Positions 1 to 8,819 are shown, counted from the first letter of the stretch. The stretch is 64,000 bases of DNA from Dechloromonas hortensis (GCF_009469765.1 NZ_SSSQ01000002.1:496001-560000), one strand, 5' to 3'. The notes: a model not told the origin generated them from the letters alone. Numbers and translations: made by a program.

Positions 1-383
1 TTCCACGAGGTGCCGCCGAGCGTGACGCCGTGGTAGAGCGTGACATCGTTGCCGACTTCGGCGGTTTCGCCGATCACGACGCAGGCGCCGTGGTCGATGA
101 AGAAGCGGCGGCCGATGGTGGCGCCGGGGTGGATGTCGACATTGGTCAGCGTCCGCCCGAGGAAGGACAGGAAGCGGGCCGGAAAGCGCCAGCCGGTCTG
201 CCACAGCCGATGCGACAGACGATGGGTGAGCACGGCGTGGACGCCGGGGTAGGTGGTCAGCACCTCCAGCGTCGAGCGGGCCGCCGGGTCGCGCAGGAAA
301 ACGCAGGCCAGGTCTTCCTTGAGAATTGCCCAGAGGCCCGGCGTGGCGGTGAGGCTTGCTGTCATGGTGATCGCTTCAGACAT
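1..383 (-). CDS. cysE: Serine O-acetyltransferase, nif-linked (3' end cut by window edge)
   Basis: Transfers acetyl from acetyl-CoA to serine, the first step of cysteine synthesis. About 127 residues are visible. The helical N-terminal part is followed by the start of the left-handed hexapeptide-repeat domain, with the family-typical stretch [24 protein letters not shown] and [11 protein letters not shown]. The catalytic His in IDHG is present. The chosen ATG (383) overlaps the nifV stop by a few bases, so the two genes are translationally linked. In diazotrophs a second CysE beside nifV is thought to raise cysteine supply for Fe-S cluster assembly. The C-terminus lies outside the window. Confidence 0.9.
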   Translation of the reverse strand, partial: MSEAITMTASLTATPGLWAILKEDLACVFLRDPAARSTLEVLTTYPGVHAVLTHRLSHRLWQTGWRFPARFLSFLGRTLTNVDIHPGATIGRRFFIDHGACVVIGETAEVGNDVTLYHGVTLGGTSW

Positions 384-1512
384 GGAGTTGGCTCCGGACG
401 GAGGCCAGCAGCGCCCGAAGATCGGGCGTTTCCGGCGGATGTTTGTGTTCGGCGACGAAATTTCGGACGCGCGGCAGCAGGGCATGGGCTTCGCTGTCAT
501 CGACGGTCAGGCCGAGGCCGGCATAGACGACTTGCACGGCGCGCGAGCCGGAATGCTTGCCGAGGACGATGCGGTGCGACTGGCCGACTTCCTGCGGGTC
601 GAAGCCCTGGTAGTTGTCCGGGTGCTTCAACAGGCCATCGACGTGGATGCCGGCCTCGTGCGTGAAGGCGCCGGCGCCGACGACGCTTTTCTGCCACGGC
701 ACGGCCCGCCCGGAAGCGGTGGCGACCTGGCTGGAGAGCGCCGGGAAGCCGCGCAGATTGACCCCTGTTTCGATGCCGTGCAGCTTCTTCAGGCCGAGCA
801 CGACTTCTTCGAGCGGTGCGTTGCCGGCCCGTTCGCCGAGGCCGTTGACCGTCGTATTGACATGCGTTGCACCAGCCTTGCAGGCGGCCAGCGTGTTGGC
901 GGTGGCCAGGCCGAGATCATCGTGGGCGTGCATCTCGATTTCCAGGCCGCTGTTGCGGCGCAGCGTGCTGATCCGCTCGAAGGTGGCGAAGGGTTCGAGA
1001 ATGCCCAGCGTGTCGGCGAAGCGCAGGCGGCGAGCGCCGGCCCGTTCGGCGGTTTCGGCCAGGGCGCAGAGGAAGTTCAGGTCGGCGCGCGATGCATCCT
1101 CGCAGCCGAGGCCGACTTCGAGGCCGAGGCTGAGCGCGGCGCCGATGAATTTGGGCAGTTCGCGCAGCAGCCAGGCGCGGTCCTGCTTCAGCTTGTAGGC
1201 CAGGTGCTGGTCGGAGGCCGGCACCGAAATGTCGATCAGGTGGGCGCCGAGGTCGGCGCAGGCGGCGATGTCGGCCGGGTGCATGCGGCTCCACACCATC
1301 AGTCGGGGGGCCAGCTTGAGGTCGGCGACAGCGCGCACTGAAGCGCGTTCCTCGTCGCCCATTGCCGGGATGCCGACTTCCAGCTCGGGAACGCCGATGG
1401 CGGCCAGCTGGCGGGCGATTTCCAGTTTTTCATCGAGCGAGAACGCCACGCCGGCCGACTGTTCGCCGTCGCGCAGGGTGGTGTCGTTGATGGTGATGAA
1501 AGGCTGGGTCAT
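376..1512 (-). CDS. nifV: Homocitrate synthase NifV
   Basis: Condenses acetyl-CoA and 2-oxoglutarate to homocitrate, the organic ligand of the nitrogenase FeMo-cofactor. The 378-aa length suits NifV rather than the longer LeuA, which carries a C-terminal regulatory domain. The [10 protein letters not shown] signature of the DRE-TIM metallolyase family is at residues 10-19, and the metal-binding HAHDDLGLA motif lies near residue 200. A good ribosome site (GAGGAGA) precedes the ATG. It is the first gene of a nifV-cysE operon with its own NifA/sigma-54 promoter just upstream. Confidence 0.95.
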   Translation of the reverse strand: MTQPFITINDTTLRDGEQSAGVAFSLDEKLEIARQLAAIGVPELEVGIPAMGDEERASVRAVADLKLAPRLMVWSRMHPADIAACADLGAHLIDISVPASDQHLAYKLKQDRAWLLRELPKFIGAALSLGLEVGLGCEDASRADLNFLCALAETAERAGARRLRFADTLGILEPFATFERISTLRRNSGLEIEMHAHDDLGLATANTLAACKAGATHVNTTVNGLGERAGNAPLEEVVLGLKKLHGIETGVNLRGFPALSSQVATASGRAVPWQKSVVGAGAFTHEAGIHVDGLLKHPDNYQGFDPQEVGQSHRIVLGKHSGSRAVQVVYAGLGLTVDDSEAHALLPRVRNFVAEHKHPPETPDLRALLASVRSQLHV

Positions 1513-1536
1513 GGGAATCTCCTCGGCTCATTCGCA

Positions 1537-1551
1537 GCAAGGATGGTGCCA
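1537..1551 (-). promoter_or_regulatory. Sigma-54 (-24/-12) promoter of nifV-cysE
   Basis: On the minus strand the sequence reads TGGCACCATCCTTGC, a full match to the sigma-54 consensus TGGCAC-N5-TTGC with the required GG-N10-GC spacing. The nifV ATG follows after about 25 bases, so the transcript leader would be short and would contain the ribosome site. A NifA-type upstream site lies at 1612-1627. Confidence 0.85.
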
Positions 1552-1611
1552 AGCTTTAAGGTGTTGAAAAACCGATGTTTTTTATTGTCGACCGGCGGAA
1601 TGTGGGCTCAA

Positions 1612-1627
1612 TGTCGAGAATGCGACA
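1612..1627. promoter_or_regulatory. NifA upstream activator site for nifV
   Basis: TGTCGAGAATGCGACA fits the NifA binding consensus TGT-N10-ACA. It lies 61-76 bases upstream of the -24 element of nifV, a usual range for an enhancer-type site. Confidence 0.75.
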
Positions 1628-1808
1628 ATCATCCGACGGCGCTTGCCGGCCAACTTTCGGTGGTACTGTCGACGCGTCCGGCCCATTTTTGGAGCCGTTC
1701 GCCGCGAGTGCCTTTTCGGGCTGCATGGTGCTTCTGCCGAAGCCTTGTGTCTTACGATCAGAACATTTCCTGATTCAACAATGCAGCGACTGATGCGAAA
1801 GAATCGAC

Positions 1809-2483
1809 ATGACAGGCCGCGACAACGAGCTCTGGCAACAATCCTGGCGCGACCGCAATACGGCGTTTCACCAGAAAACGGTCAATCCGCATCTGGTCAG
1901 GTTCTGGTCCAGCCTTGGCTTGCAGGCCGCCGACCGGGTTTTCGTGCCGCTCTGCGGCAAGAGCCTGGATCTGCTCTGGCTGGCCGGGCAGGGGCATAGC
2001 GTGATCGGGGTCGAGCTGAGTCCGCTCGCCGTCCGCGCCTTTTTTCGCGAAAACCGGCTGCAGGCCAGCCGGCGCCAGGTCGGCAAGCTGACCCTCTGGG
2101 AGAACGGCCGGATCGGCATCCTGTGCGGTGACTTTTTCCAGTTGACCGCCGCCGATCTGGGCGACATTGCCGCCGTTTTCGACCGCGCCTCGCTGACCGC
2201 ATTGCCGGACGACATCCGCGCCGCCTACCTGGCGCATCTTGCCCGCATTGTGCCGGCTGCCTGCAAGGTGTTGCTGCTGACCACCGAAGAGCCCGAGGGC
2301 TGGGAAACGGCCGGCCAGCCCTTTGCCGTGGCCGATGAAATCGCCGGCCTCTATGCCGCCACCTTCGACATTCAACTCAGTCACGTCGAAAGTGTCTTCG
2401 AAGCCGACCCCGATCCGGCGATTGCCGAGTTGGTGCGCGTCGAGCAGAAGGTTTATCTGCTGACGCCGAAAAGCCAAGACTAG
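1809..2483 (+). CDS. tpm: Thiopurine S-methyltransferase family protein
   Basis: SAM-dependent methyltransferase of the TPMT family (224 aa, usual bacterial length about 215-220). The N-terminal W-Q-x-x-W-x-x-x-x-x-x-F-H pattern (WQQSWRDRNTAFH) and the glycine-rich SAM-binding region FVPLCGKSLDLLWLAGQGHSVIGVE (residues about 45-69) are hallmarks. In bacteria members methylate thiopurines and also oxyanions of selenium and tellurium; which substrate applies here cannot be told. It stands alone on the plus strand, divergent from nifV, with a weak purine-rich ribosome site. Confidence 0.9.
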   Translation: MTGRDNELWQQSWRDRNTAFHQKTVNPHLVRFWSSLGLQAADRVFVPLCGKSLDLLWLAGQGHSVIGVELSPLAVRAFFRENRLQASRRQVGKLTLWENGRIGILCGDFFQLTAADLGDIAAVFDRASLTALPDDIRAAYLAHLARIVPAACKVLLLTTEEPEGWETAGQPFAVADEIAGLYAATFDIQLSHVESVFEADPDPAIAELVRVEQKVYLLTPKSQD

Positions 2484-2570
2484 TCAGGACCGGCCGCCCG
2501 GGATTCGCCGATTTGCCAAGGGCAGGCAAGTTGGCTATGGTGGGGCAACGACGAATCAATCAAGAAAAAC

Positions 2571-3839
2571 ATGGATCTTCAAGCTGTCTCCGCCCCCGAA
2601 CTGATTGCCGCCGGTATCTTTGCGCTGGCCGTGCTGCACACCTTCATGACCAAGTTCTTTGCCCACCTGGCGCATGCACAGCCGCGCCATGCCGGGCTCT
2701 GGCACTTGCTGGCCGAAGTCGAGGTGGTCTTTGGTTTCTGGGCTTTCGTGCTGGTTATCGTGATGATTTCGGTCGCCGGGAAGAGTGCTGCGGTCGACTA
2801 TGTCGAAAGCCGGAATTTCACCGAGCCGATGTTCGTCTTTGTCGTGATGGTGATTGCCGCCAGCCGGCCGATTGTCAGCACGGTGATCAATATCGTTCGC
2901 CTGGTGGCAGCCGTGATGCCCATGCAGCGGGCGGTGGCCGGCTATTTTCTCTGTCTCTGCCTGGTGCCGCTGTTCGGTTCGCTGATTACCGAGCCGGCAG
3001 CGATGACGCTGGCTGCGCTGATGCTGCGCGACCGCTATTTCCAGCATCAACTGTCGCATCGCCTGAAGTACGCGACGATCGGCGTTCTCTTCGTCAATGT
3101 CTCGATCGGTGGCACGCTGACCCATTTCGCCGCGCCGCCGGTGCTGATGGTGGCGGCCACCTGGCAGTGGGATACCCCCTTCATGTTCGCCACCTTCGGC
3201 TGGAAAGCGGCGCTTGCCGTTTTGGTCAATGCCTCCGTGGTGACCTGGCTGTTCCGCAAGGAACTGGCCGGTAAGGGGCAGGAGACGGAGGCTGGCGATG
3301 CCGCGCCGGTGCCGCTCGGGGTGGCCGGCATCCATCTCGCCTTCCTGTTCGGCGTCGTGCTCTTTGCCCATCATCCGGTGATCTTCATGGGTCTCTTCCT
3401 GTTTTTCCTCGGCTATGTCGAGGCCTACGAGCGCTATCAGGATCGCCTGATTTTGCGCGAGGGGCTGTTGGTTGCCTTCTTCCTGGCCGGGCTGGTGGTC
3501 ATTGGCGGCCTGCAGCAATGGTGGCTGCAGAGTACGCTGACCGGCGTCGAGCCGACGCTGCTCTATTTCCTCGCCACCGGCCTGACCGCGCTGACCGACA
3601 ACGCGGCGCTGGCCTATCTGGCCTCGCTGGTCGAAGGTGTTTCCAACGAATTCAAATACGCCATCATCGCCGGCGCGGTCACCGGCGGCGGACTGACGAT
3701 CATCGCCAATGCGCCGAACCCGGCCGGTCTGGCGATCCTGAAGTCGAGCTTCGACGAAGGCTCGATCAGCCCGCTCGGTCTCTTTCTCTACGCGCTGGCG
3801 CCGACCGGGGTGGCGATGTTGGCTTTCCTAATGCTTTAG
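2571..3839 (+). CDS. Putative Na+/H+ antiporter family membrane protein
   Basis: 422-aa polytopic membrane protein with about 11-12 hydrophobic segments. It resembles the putative Na+/H+ antiporter family formerly DUF1504 (Na_H_antiport_3). Conserved-looking polar residues sit within membrane stretches, for example FGSLITEPAAMTLAALMLRD around residue 140-160 and LTALTDNAALAYLASL around 330-350. Such paired ITEP and TDN regions are typical of the ion-transporter superfamily. The ATG follows a weak AAGAAA region. A strong terminator follows directly and separates it from the convergent nif operon. Ion specificity is inferred from family membership only. Confidence 0.75.
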   Translation: MDLQAVSAPELIAAGIFALAVLHTFMTKFFAHLAHAQPRHAGLWHLLAEVEVVFGFWAFVLVIVMISVAGKSAAVDYVESRNFTEPMFVFVVMVIAASRPIVSTVINIVRLVAAVMPMQRAVAGYFLCLCLVPLFGSLITEPAAMTLAALMLRDRYFQHQLSHRLKYATIGVLFVNVSIGGTLTHFAAPPVLMVAATWQWDTPFMFATFGWKAALAVLVNASVVTWLFRKELAGKGQETEAGDAAPVPLGVAGIHLAFLFGVVLFAHHPVIFMGLFLFFLGYVEAYERYQDRLILREGLLVAFFLAGLVVIGGLQQWWLQSTLTGVEPTLLYFLATGLTALTDNAALAYLASLVEGVSNEFKYAIIAGAVTGGGLTIIANAPNPAGLAILKSSFDEGSISPLGLFLYALAPTGVAMLAFLML

Positions 3840-3865
3840 CCGGCGATTGAGTCGCGAGCAGCAAG

Positions 3866-3898
3866 AAGGGCCCGCCACAGGCGGGCCCTTTGTTTTTT
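3866..3898. terminator. Bidirectional rho-independent terminator
   Basis: An 11-bp stem (AAGGGCCCGCC / GGCGGGCCCTT) with an ACAG loop is followed by TGTTTTTT on the plus strand. It sits between the antiporter gene and the end of the convergent nif operon and may serve both. Confidence 0.9.
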
Positions 3899-3909
3899 AG
3901 GCGGCTGCC

Positions 3910-4878
3910 TCAGAGGGCGTAGGGCTGGTGCAACCAGTGGCGGACGACATCGACGTCGCGTTGCGGCAGGTAGGCGAAGCCGCCCAGCGAGTCCTCGACC
4001 ACCGCCTGGGCGACCCAGTAGGGCACCGCCTTGCTGGTCAACATGTGGAAATACCAGGCCATCGGGTAACCGCTCTCGCGGTCGAAATGGCTGAGCGCTT
4101 CGTTCAGCTTGAGGCCGGTGGTGCCGCTGGCTGCGGCAAACTCGGGCGCCTCGCCGGCCAGCGTGGCGATCGGCTGGGCGCGGAAAACCGGCTGGTGATA
4201 GCGGTCGAGGTGCTCGCGGGTGGCGATCACCCAGTGGTTGAAATAGGCGCTGGTGTTGCTGGCGCTGCTTTTCGACCAGTCATCGATCATCCGGTGGATG
4301 GGGGCCGGTTCCGGCTTCTGGGCCAGCATGCGGCCAAGGAAGGCGCCGATGTGCTGGATGCGCCGGAAGGTGTAGAAAGGCAGGCCGACCGGGACCGGCT
4401 GGTCGGCCCCACCGCGCGGATCGACCAGTTCTTCCAGCGTGCTCGGTTCGTTGGCGAACAGCTGGTGCACGCGCATTTCCTGCAAGTCTTCGATCTCCAG
4501 TTGCAGGAAACCGTCGGTGCTGTCGCCGGCCGAGGCGACCAGATAGTGGGTCTGGCCGACCAGCCGGGTGGCGTAGAGCTTCTTGTCGATAAAGTCGTCG
4601 CAAAGCGCGGCGAAGTCGCCGTCGCGTTCATCGAGGGCATTTTCAACCCAGCTTTCGAGGTTGTCGGAAACGCGCTCGCCCTGATGGTCGAGGATGCCGC
4701 CCAGGCGGTACCAGCCGCCGCGGCTCAGGGCGTGGCGGAATTTCCATTCCGGCAAGGCGGCGCCGAGCGCCTTGACCAGGGCGCCGGGGCCGCTGCTGAC
4801 CGAGACCTTGGCACAGGTTTCGACAATGGCAGGGGCGAGCGACTTGCAGTATTCCGTCCAGGCCAGGGTTTGTTTCAT
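3910..4878 (-). CDS. Uncharacterised protein at the end of the nifHDK operon
   Basis: 322 aa, soluble, no signal peptide or membrane segment, and no domain I recognise. It contains several aromatic-rich conserved-looking patches (RGGWYRLGG near residue 54, GLPFYTFRR near 170, YFNHWV near 220, GYPMAWYFHML near 275) and a few scattered cysteines without a cluster motif. Its ATG has a good GAGGAA ribosome site and lies only 15 bases after the LRV-FeS gene, so it is the last gene of the nif operon, before the shared terminator. By position it is probably an accessory nitrogenase protein, but the function is unknown. Confidence 0.7.
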   Translation of the reverse strand: MKQTLAWTEYCKSLAPAIVETCAKVSVSSGPGALVKALGAALPEWKFRHALSRGGWYRLGGILDHQGERVSDNLESWVENALDERDGDFAALCDDFIDKKLYATRLVGQTHYLVASAGDSTDGFLQLEIEDLQEMRVHQLFANEPSTLEELVDPRGGADQPVPVGLPFYTFRRIQHIGAFLGRMLAQKPEPAPIHRMIDDWSKSSASNTSAYFNHWVIATREHLDRYHQPVFRAQPIATLAGEAPEFAAASGTTGLKLNEALSHFDRESGYPMAWYFHMLTSKAVPYWVAQAVVEDSLGGFAYLPQRDVDVVRHWLHQPYAL

Positions 4879-4893
4879 GAGGCTTCCTCGTTA

Positions 4894-5652
4894 TCAAAGC
4901 ATGTTGGGTTCGGCCAGCCGGGCCTGGGCCGCTTCGCGGACCTCGACTTCCGGATCGTTGACCAGCGGCGGCAGAAATTCGAGCGGCGCGTTGCTGACCG
5001 CGGCCAGCCGTACCCACCACTCTTCGTCCTGCAACAGGGCGACGGCGAGACCGGGCAGGGCGCGTTCGGCGACGATGGCGCGGACTTCTGGTTCCGGGTC
5101 GGCGGCCAGCATGTGCAGCGCGAAGGGCGGCAGGCGTGAGGCGACCACCTTGCGCACCTCGCGCTCCGGGTCTTTCGCCAGTTTGGACAATTGGCCGTGC
5201 GGCAGGCGGCGGGCAACGGTGGCACGGATCAGGTAATCCGGGTCGTTGATCAGCTGGACAAGCAGTGGTTCGGGCAGGCGGGCGGCGACCGAAAGCCGTA
5301 CCTCGCGGTCCGGGTCGCGCACCATGCCGATCAGTTCGTCGACCGGCAGGCGGGTGGCGACGACGCGGCGCACCACCTCGTCGGCATCCGATTTCAGCGA
5401 AAAAATATGGTCGACCGCAGCATAGCGGGCGGCAATCGCCCGCCGCTCCCAGAAAATATCGTTCAGGTAGTTCGGGGCCAGTTCCGGATTGGTGCGCAGG
5501 AAACGATCGATCTGCCGGCCGCTGTGGGCGCGGATGCAGGCGTCGCCGGGCGTGCAGCGGTGGCTGTTCAGGTAGTCCGGGTAATAGCTGCAGCCGGAAC
5601 ACAGGCCGAGCCGGCCGAAACCGGCCTCGGCGGGGCGGCTCTCATTCTTCAT
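4894..5652 (-). CDS. Leucine-rich-repeat-variant protein with 4Fe-4S cluster (LRV)
   Basis: 252 aa from the ATG at 5652, which has AAGG just upstream; a further ATG lies at 5667. The N-terminus carries four cysteines (CSGC, then HRC and DAC at about residues 18-41) of the LRV FeS4 domain. The rest is about seven tandem alpha-helical LRV repeats with the recurring core D-x-x-x-x-V-R-x-x-V-A-x-R-L-P. A homologous lrv gene stands in the nif cluster of Azotobacter vinelandii, where the crystal structure showed the repeat solenoid with an Fe-S cluster. Its role in nitrogen fixation is undefined. The start overlaps the end of the 87-aa gene. Confidence 0.9.
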   Translation of the reverse strand: MKNESRPAEAGFGRLGLCSGCSYYPDYLNSHRCTPGDACIRAHSGRQIDRFLRTNPELAPNYLNDIFWERRAIAARYAAVDHIFSLKSDADEVVRRVVATRLPVDELIGMVRDPDREVRLSVAARLPEPLLVQLINDPDYLIRATVARRLPHGQLSKLAKDPEREVRKVVASRLPPFALHMLAADPEPEVRAIVAERALPGLAVALLQDEEWWVRLAAVSNAPLEFLPPLVNDPEVEVREAAQARLAEPNML

Positions 5653-5905
5653 CGACCTTGGCGGCAACGAGAATGCCGGTTGCGGAAGCGGAGTCGTTGG
5701 TCAGTTCGAGACAATGGCCGGAGGCGCCGCTGATCAGGTAAAGATCGTAGCTGTCGAGGGTCAGGGCCGGGGCGTAGCGCGGCGAGATGTCGTCTTCGCT
5801 GCATTCGCTGAAGTGGAGGTCGGGAAAGCGCTGGCGCAGCGAGGCGGCACGGGCGTCGAGATGGGTCGCTTCGCCGACCTGGACGAGTTGGCTGGGGGTG
5901 ATCAT
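5642..5905 (-). CDS. Small nif-associated protein, function unknown
   Basis: 87 aa, acidic, no cysteine-cluster motif (Cys in FSECSED and GHCLEL). Its ATG overlaps the nafY stop as ATGA and its end overlaps the LRV gene, so it is tightly coupled within the nif operon. Small proteins of this kind recur in nif clusters of proteobacteria (I think of DUF6129, but cannot verify this). Function unknown; the close coupling suggests a nitrogenase accessory role. Confidence 0.75.
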   Translation of the reverse strand: MITPSQLVQVGEATHLDARAASLRQRFPDLHFSECSEDDISPRYAPALTLDSYDLYLISGASGHCLELTNDSASATGILVAAKVDEE

Positions 5906-6633
5906 GCCGATTCCTCCGCGGCGATTTCCTCCTCGAAGCGGGCCAGCGAGGCCGAGGGCACGCCCATGATCTGGGCCAGCCAGGGCGGCGGGCTGGACAG
6001 GCGGCCCTGCAGTTCGACCAATACTTCGCGGGCCTTGCCGCCTTCCGGCTTCTTGACCGGATGGACGCCGGCACGCACCACCTTGGCGGCGGCCGGGCCA
6101 CCGATCGACTGGACATAGACGATCTGGCAGTCGTTGATCAGCGCCGAGCGGGCGGCGTTCTTGTCCTCGGCGGCATCGGCTTCGACCGTGCTGCGGATGC
6201 CGATCAGCTTGATCGCCTGCGGGCCGACCTGATAGATCAGGAAGCGTTCGCAGGAGCCGAAGTGGCCATCGAGGTTCTCGCCGCGGTTGGCGGCGATGGC
6301 AACGCGGATCGAGCCGGGCATTTCGCCCTCTGTGTAGGTGTCGACCGCCGGAAAATCGCTGTTTTCGACGCCCTGGCCCCAGAGCAGGCGGACGGCTTCC
6401 TTGAGCGCTTCGCTTTCGACGCCGACATGGCAGCCCTGTTCGGCAAAGTCGCCGGCCAGGATGACGCGCAGGTCTTCGACCGTCAGCGTACCGAGCTTGG
6501 CTTCGGTGAGGGGGGCTTCGAGCTTTTCGATCAGCGCCCCGACCAGGGCGCGGACATCAAGACCATTCAGGGCACGGGCGGCCAGTGCGATGCGCAGCGC
6601 GGCTTCGCGGGAGGCGATGGGGGTATCGGACAT
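5902..6633 (-). CDS. nafY: NifY/NafY-type dinitrogenase cofactor-binding protein
   Basis: 243 aa. The C-terminal half (residues about 105-220) is the NifX/NifB-like FeMo-cofactor-binding domain, with IRVAIAANRGENLDGHFGSCERFLIYQV and the later CQIVYVQSIGGPAAAKVVRAGVHPVK. The N-terminal 100 residues form a helical domain like the one NafY and NifY use to bind apo-dinitrogenase. The expected role is to carry or insert FeMo-co into apo-NifDK. Position after nifT-ferredoxin matches the A. vinelandii nifHDKTY order. NifY and NafY cannot be told apart here with certainty. Confidence 0.85.
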   Translation of the reverse strand: MSDTPIASREAALRIALAARALNGLDVRALVGALIEKLEAPLTEAKLGTLTVEDLRVILAGDFAEQGCHVGVESEALKEAVRLLWGQGVENSDFPAVDTYTEGEMPGSIRVAIAANRGENLDGHFGSCERFLIYQVGPQAIKLIGIRSTVEADAAEDKNAARSALINDCQIVYVQSIGGPAAAKVVRAGVHPVKKPEGGKAREVLVELQGRLSSPPPWLAQIMGVPSASLARFEEEIAAEESA

Positions 6634-6710
6634 GATGGGCTCCAGGGAAAGTCTTCAGTGGAACGCCAGACGAACTTGCGTTGCGGCTGGTGTTCGGCTC
6701 AAGGCTTTGC

Positions 6711-6902
6711 TCAGGCCGGGCTGATGCAGCCGGACGGGCAGACATCGACACACAACGGGGAATCGTTGTGGCCGTCGCATTCCGTGCAGGTTGCACCGTC
6801 GATCTTGAAAAAGATCTTGCCGGAACTGATCGACTTGGTCGGGCAGACCGGTTTGCAGTCGCCGCAGGCGGTGCACATGTCGGGATCGATTTTCATTGCC
6901 AT
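6711..6902 (-). CDS. 2[4Fe-4S] ferredoxin, nif-associated
   Basis: 63-aa bacterial-type ferredoxin with two cluster motifs: CTACGDCKPVCP at residues 10-21 and a second, CTECDGHNDSPLCVDVCP, with the longer loop between Cys residues seen in nif-linked (FdxN/FdxB-like) ferredoxins. A likely role is electron transfer to nitrogenase or to cofactor assembly enzymes. It lies between nifT and nafY in the operon, with a GGAGAG ribosome site. In A. vinelandii a ferredoxin-like gene occupies a similar place. Confidence 0.9.
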   Translation of the reverse strand: MAMKIDPDMCTACGDCKPVCPTKSISSGKIFFKIDGATCTECDGHNDSPLCVDVCPSGCISPA

Positions 6903-6969
6903 GATGCTCTCCTTTCAATCCGCCCTCGCTGGCTAATCGGCTGGCTGGGGCGGGCTGGTTTCAACGGGC

Positions 6970-7197
6970 TTAGTCTTCGGCCGCGCCGAGGCGCTTGGCA
7001 CGCAGGGAAACGGGCAGGCGGGGCGGCTTGGCGATCGGATCAATGTAGTAGGTTCCACCGTTGTCCAGTTTCAGTTCGCCGCCCCATTTTTCCGGGGAAT
7101 CGAATTCGATGGACTCGATGGAAGCTTCCAGATCGCGCTTCGGAAGGTAAAAAACCAGCCCACCGCTTGCGCCTTGCTGGATCATGATATTGGCCAT
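6970..7197 (-). CDS. nifT: NifT/FixU family protein
   Basis: 75 aa, full length for NifT. Conserved features include an N-terminal beta segment ending in YLPKRDLE, then W-G-G-x-L-x-L-x-N-G-x-x-Y-Y (residues about 38-51). NifT is a small protein nearly always found just after nifK; its loss has little effect in Klebsiella and Azotobacter, and its role is unclear. A GGAGAG ribosome site precedes the ATG. Confidence 0.93.
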   Translation of the reverse strand: MANIMIQQGASGGLVFYLPKRDLEASIESIEFDSPEKWGGELKLDNGGTYYIDPIAKPPRLPVSLRAKRLGAAED

Positions 7198-7212
7198 TTG
7201 ACACTCTCCTGC

Positions 7213-7248
7213 AGGACCGGCGGAGCGTGCAGCCCCGCCGGTGGTCCT
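7213..7248 (-). other. Intercistronic GC-rich hairpin between nifK and nifT
   Basis: AGGACCGGCGG pairs with CCGCCGGTGGTCCT (two-base bulge) around an 11-base loop, directly after the nifK stop. No U-run follows, so it is more likely an mRNA-stabilising 3' structure than a terminator. Confidence 0.55.
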
Positions 7249-7250
7249 GA

Positions 7251-8819
7251 TTAGCGAACCAGGTCGAAGTTGTAGTCGGTCGTACCCATGCCGATCGTTT
7301 CCTTGTCGAGCTGCTCAAGGACCGCGTTGGTCAGCTGGGTGACGATGGACATCATGCCTTCGTAGCCCATGGTGGTCTGACGATGCAGGTGATGACGATC
7401 GAACAGCGGGAAGCCGAGGCGGATCAGCGGTACTTCGAACTCTTCACCCTTGTAGCGGGTGTCGCGCTGGATGTACTTGCCGTAGGAGTTGCCGATCAGG
7501 AAGTCCGGCTTGTCCGTGAAGCACAGGCTGCGCATGTGCCACAGGTCGTTGCCGACATAGACCTTGCCATTGACGCCGAACGGGCTGGAGGCGAGGAGCT
7601 TCTCGACAGCCTTGCCCCAGCGCTTGTTGGCGTTGTGGGACAGGATGTGGGTCGGCTCGGCACCGCACTCGAGCAGGATCTTGACCATGCCCATGACGAA
7701 GTCCGGGTCACCGTAGAGGGCGAACTTCTTGCCGTGCAGCCAGGCGTGGCTGTCGGCGATCAGGTCCATACAGCGGCCGCGCTCCTTGGCCAGCGATTCG
7801 GGAATCGCCTTGCCGGTGACTTCGGAGACCTTCATCAGGAACTCGTCGGTCCATTCCACACCCATCGGGATGTTCAGCTTGGGAATGTCATGGTTCCAGG
7901 TGTTCTCGACGAATTTCTTCGACTTTTCCAGCTGGGCCGGTTGCAGCAGCAGGGTCGTGATGGCGTTCGGCGCATCCTTGACTTCGTCGATGGTCGTGCC
8001 GCCGGCATACATGCGGAATTCGCCATCGGCCGGGGTGTCGAACACTTCGCTGGCATCGGACAGGTAGGTGTAATCGACATCCATTTCACCGAGCATGCGC
8101 TTGATGACGCGGTAGTTGCCCAGGTAGGTTTCGAAACCCGGAACGATATTGACCTTGCCGTTCGAACCGACCTTCTTGCCTTCCATGAAGTTCAGCGTGA
8201 AGGAGCGGATGATGCCTTCCAGCATGTTGTCCCAACCGGTCGTGTGCGAACCGACGAAGGACGGCGTGTGGGCGAAGGGGACCGGGTATTCCTGGGGAAT
8301 GTGGCCTTCCTTCTTGGTGTTGTTGATGAACGCGTTCAAGTCGTCACCAATAACTTCCGCCATGCAGGTGGTGGAGACAGCGATCATGTCCGGCTTGTAG
8401 ATGGCCTTGGCGTTGGCCAGACCGTCGAACATGTTCTTCTGGCCGCCGAACACGGCTGCGTCTTCCGTCATCGAGTCGGAGACGCAGGAGCACGGTTCCT
8501 TGAAGTGACGGTTGAAGTAGGTGCGGAAGTAGGCGACACAGCCTTGCGAACCATGCACGTAAGGCAGGGTCTTGTGGAAGCCGGAGGCGCAGAGGACGGC
8601 GCCGAGCGGCTGGCAGGCCTTGGCCGGATCGACGGTCAGGGCTTCACGCTTGAAGTTGAGATCCTGGTATTCCTGCGTCGTGGTCCAGACGAAGGTTTCC
8701 CAAACTTTGTCCGGGCCATGACCTTCTTCGAAGAGCTGGCGCTTTTCAGCGAGGTTCTTCTTGTAGTCATCGTCACGGAACAGCGGATAACAGGGCTTGA
8801 TCTTTTCTGCGGTTTGCAT
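7251..8819 (-). CDS. nifK: Nitrogenase MoFe protein beta chain
   Basis: 522 aa, the size of proteobacterial NifK. P-cluster cysteines are visible in LCASGFH, in HGSQGCVAYFRTYFNRH and in the STTCMAEVIGDD motif. The ATG at 8819 is preceded by AAGGAGA and starts the family-typical MQTAEKIKPCYPLF; an upstream ATG at 8864 has no such support. With NifD it forms the alpha2-beta2 MoFe protein that carries the P-cluster at the subunit interface. It is the third gene of the nifHDK operon. Confidence 0.98.
   Translation of the reverse strand: MQTAEKIKPCYPLFRDDDYKKNLAEKRQLFEEGHGPDKVWETFVWTTTQEYQDLNFKREALTVDPAKACQPLGAVLCASGFHKTLPYVHGSQGCVAYFRTYFNRHFKEPCSCVSDSMTEDAAVFGGQKNMFDGLANAKAIYKPDMIAVSTTCMAEVIGDDLNAFINNTKKEGHIPQEYPVPFAHTPSFVGSHTTGWDNMLEGIIRSFTLNFMEGKKVGSNGKVNIVPGFETYLGNYRVIKRMLGEMDVDYTYLSDASEVFDTPADGEFRMYAGGTTIDEVKDAPNAITTLLLQPAQLEKSKKFVENTWNHDIPKLNIPMGVEWTDEFLMKVSEVTGKAIPESLAKERGRCMDLIADSHAWLHGKKFALYGDPDFVMGMVKILLECGAEPTHILSHNANKRWGKAVEKLLASSPFGVNGKVYVGNDLWHMRSLCFTDKPDFLIGNSYGKYIQRDTRYKGEEFEVPLIRLGFPLFDRHHLHRQTTMGYEGMMSIVTQLTNAVLEQLDKETIGMGTTDYNFDLVR

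Noticed and set aside
1643..1999. Small plus-strand frame overlapping the start of tpm
   Set aside because: Its second half is tpm out of frame and the first half is the nifV regulatory region.
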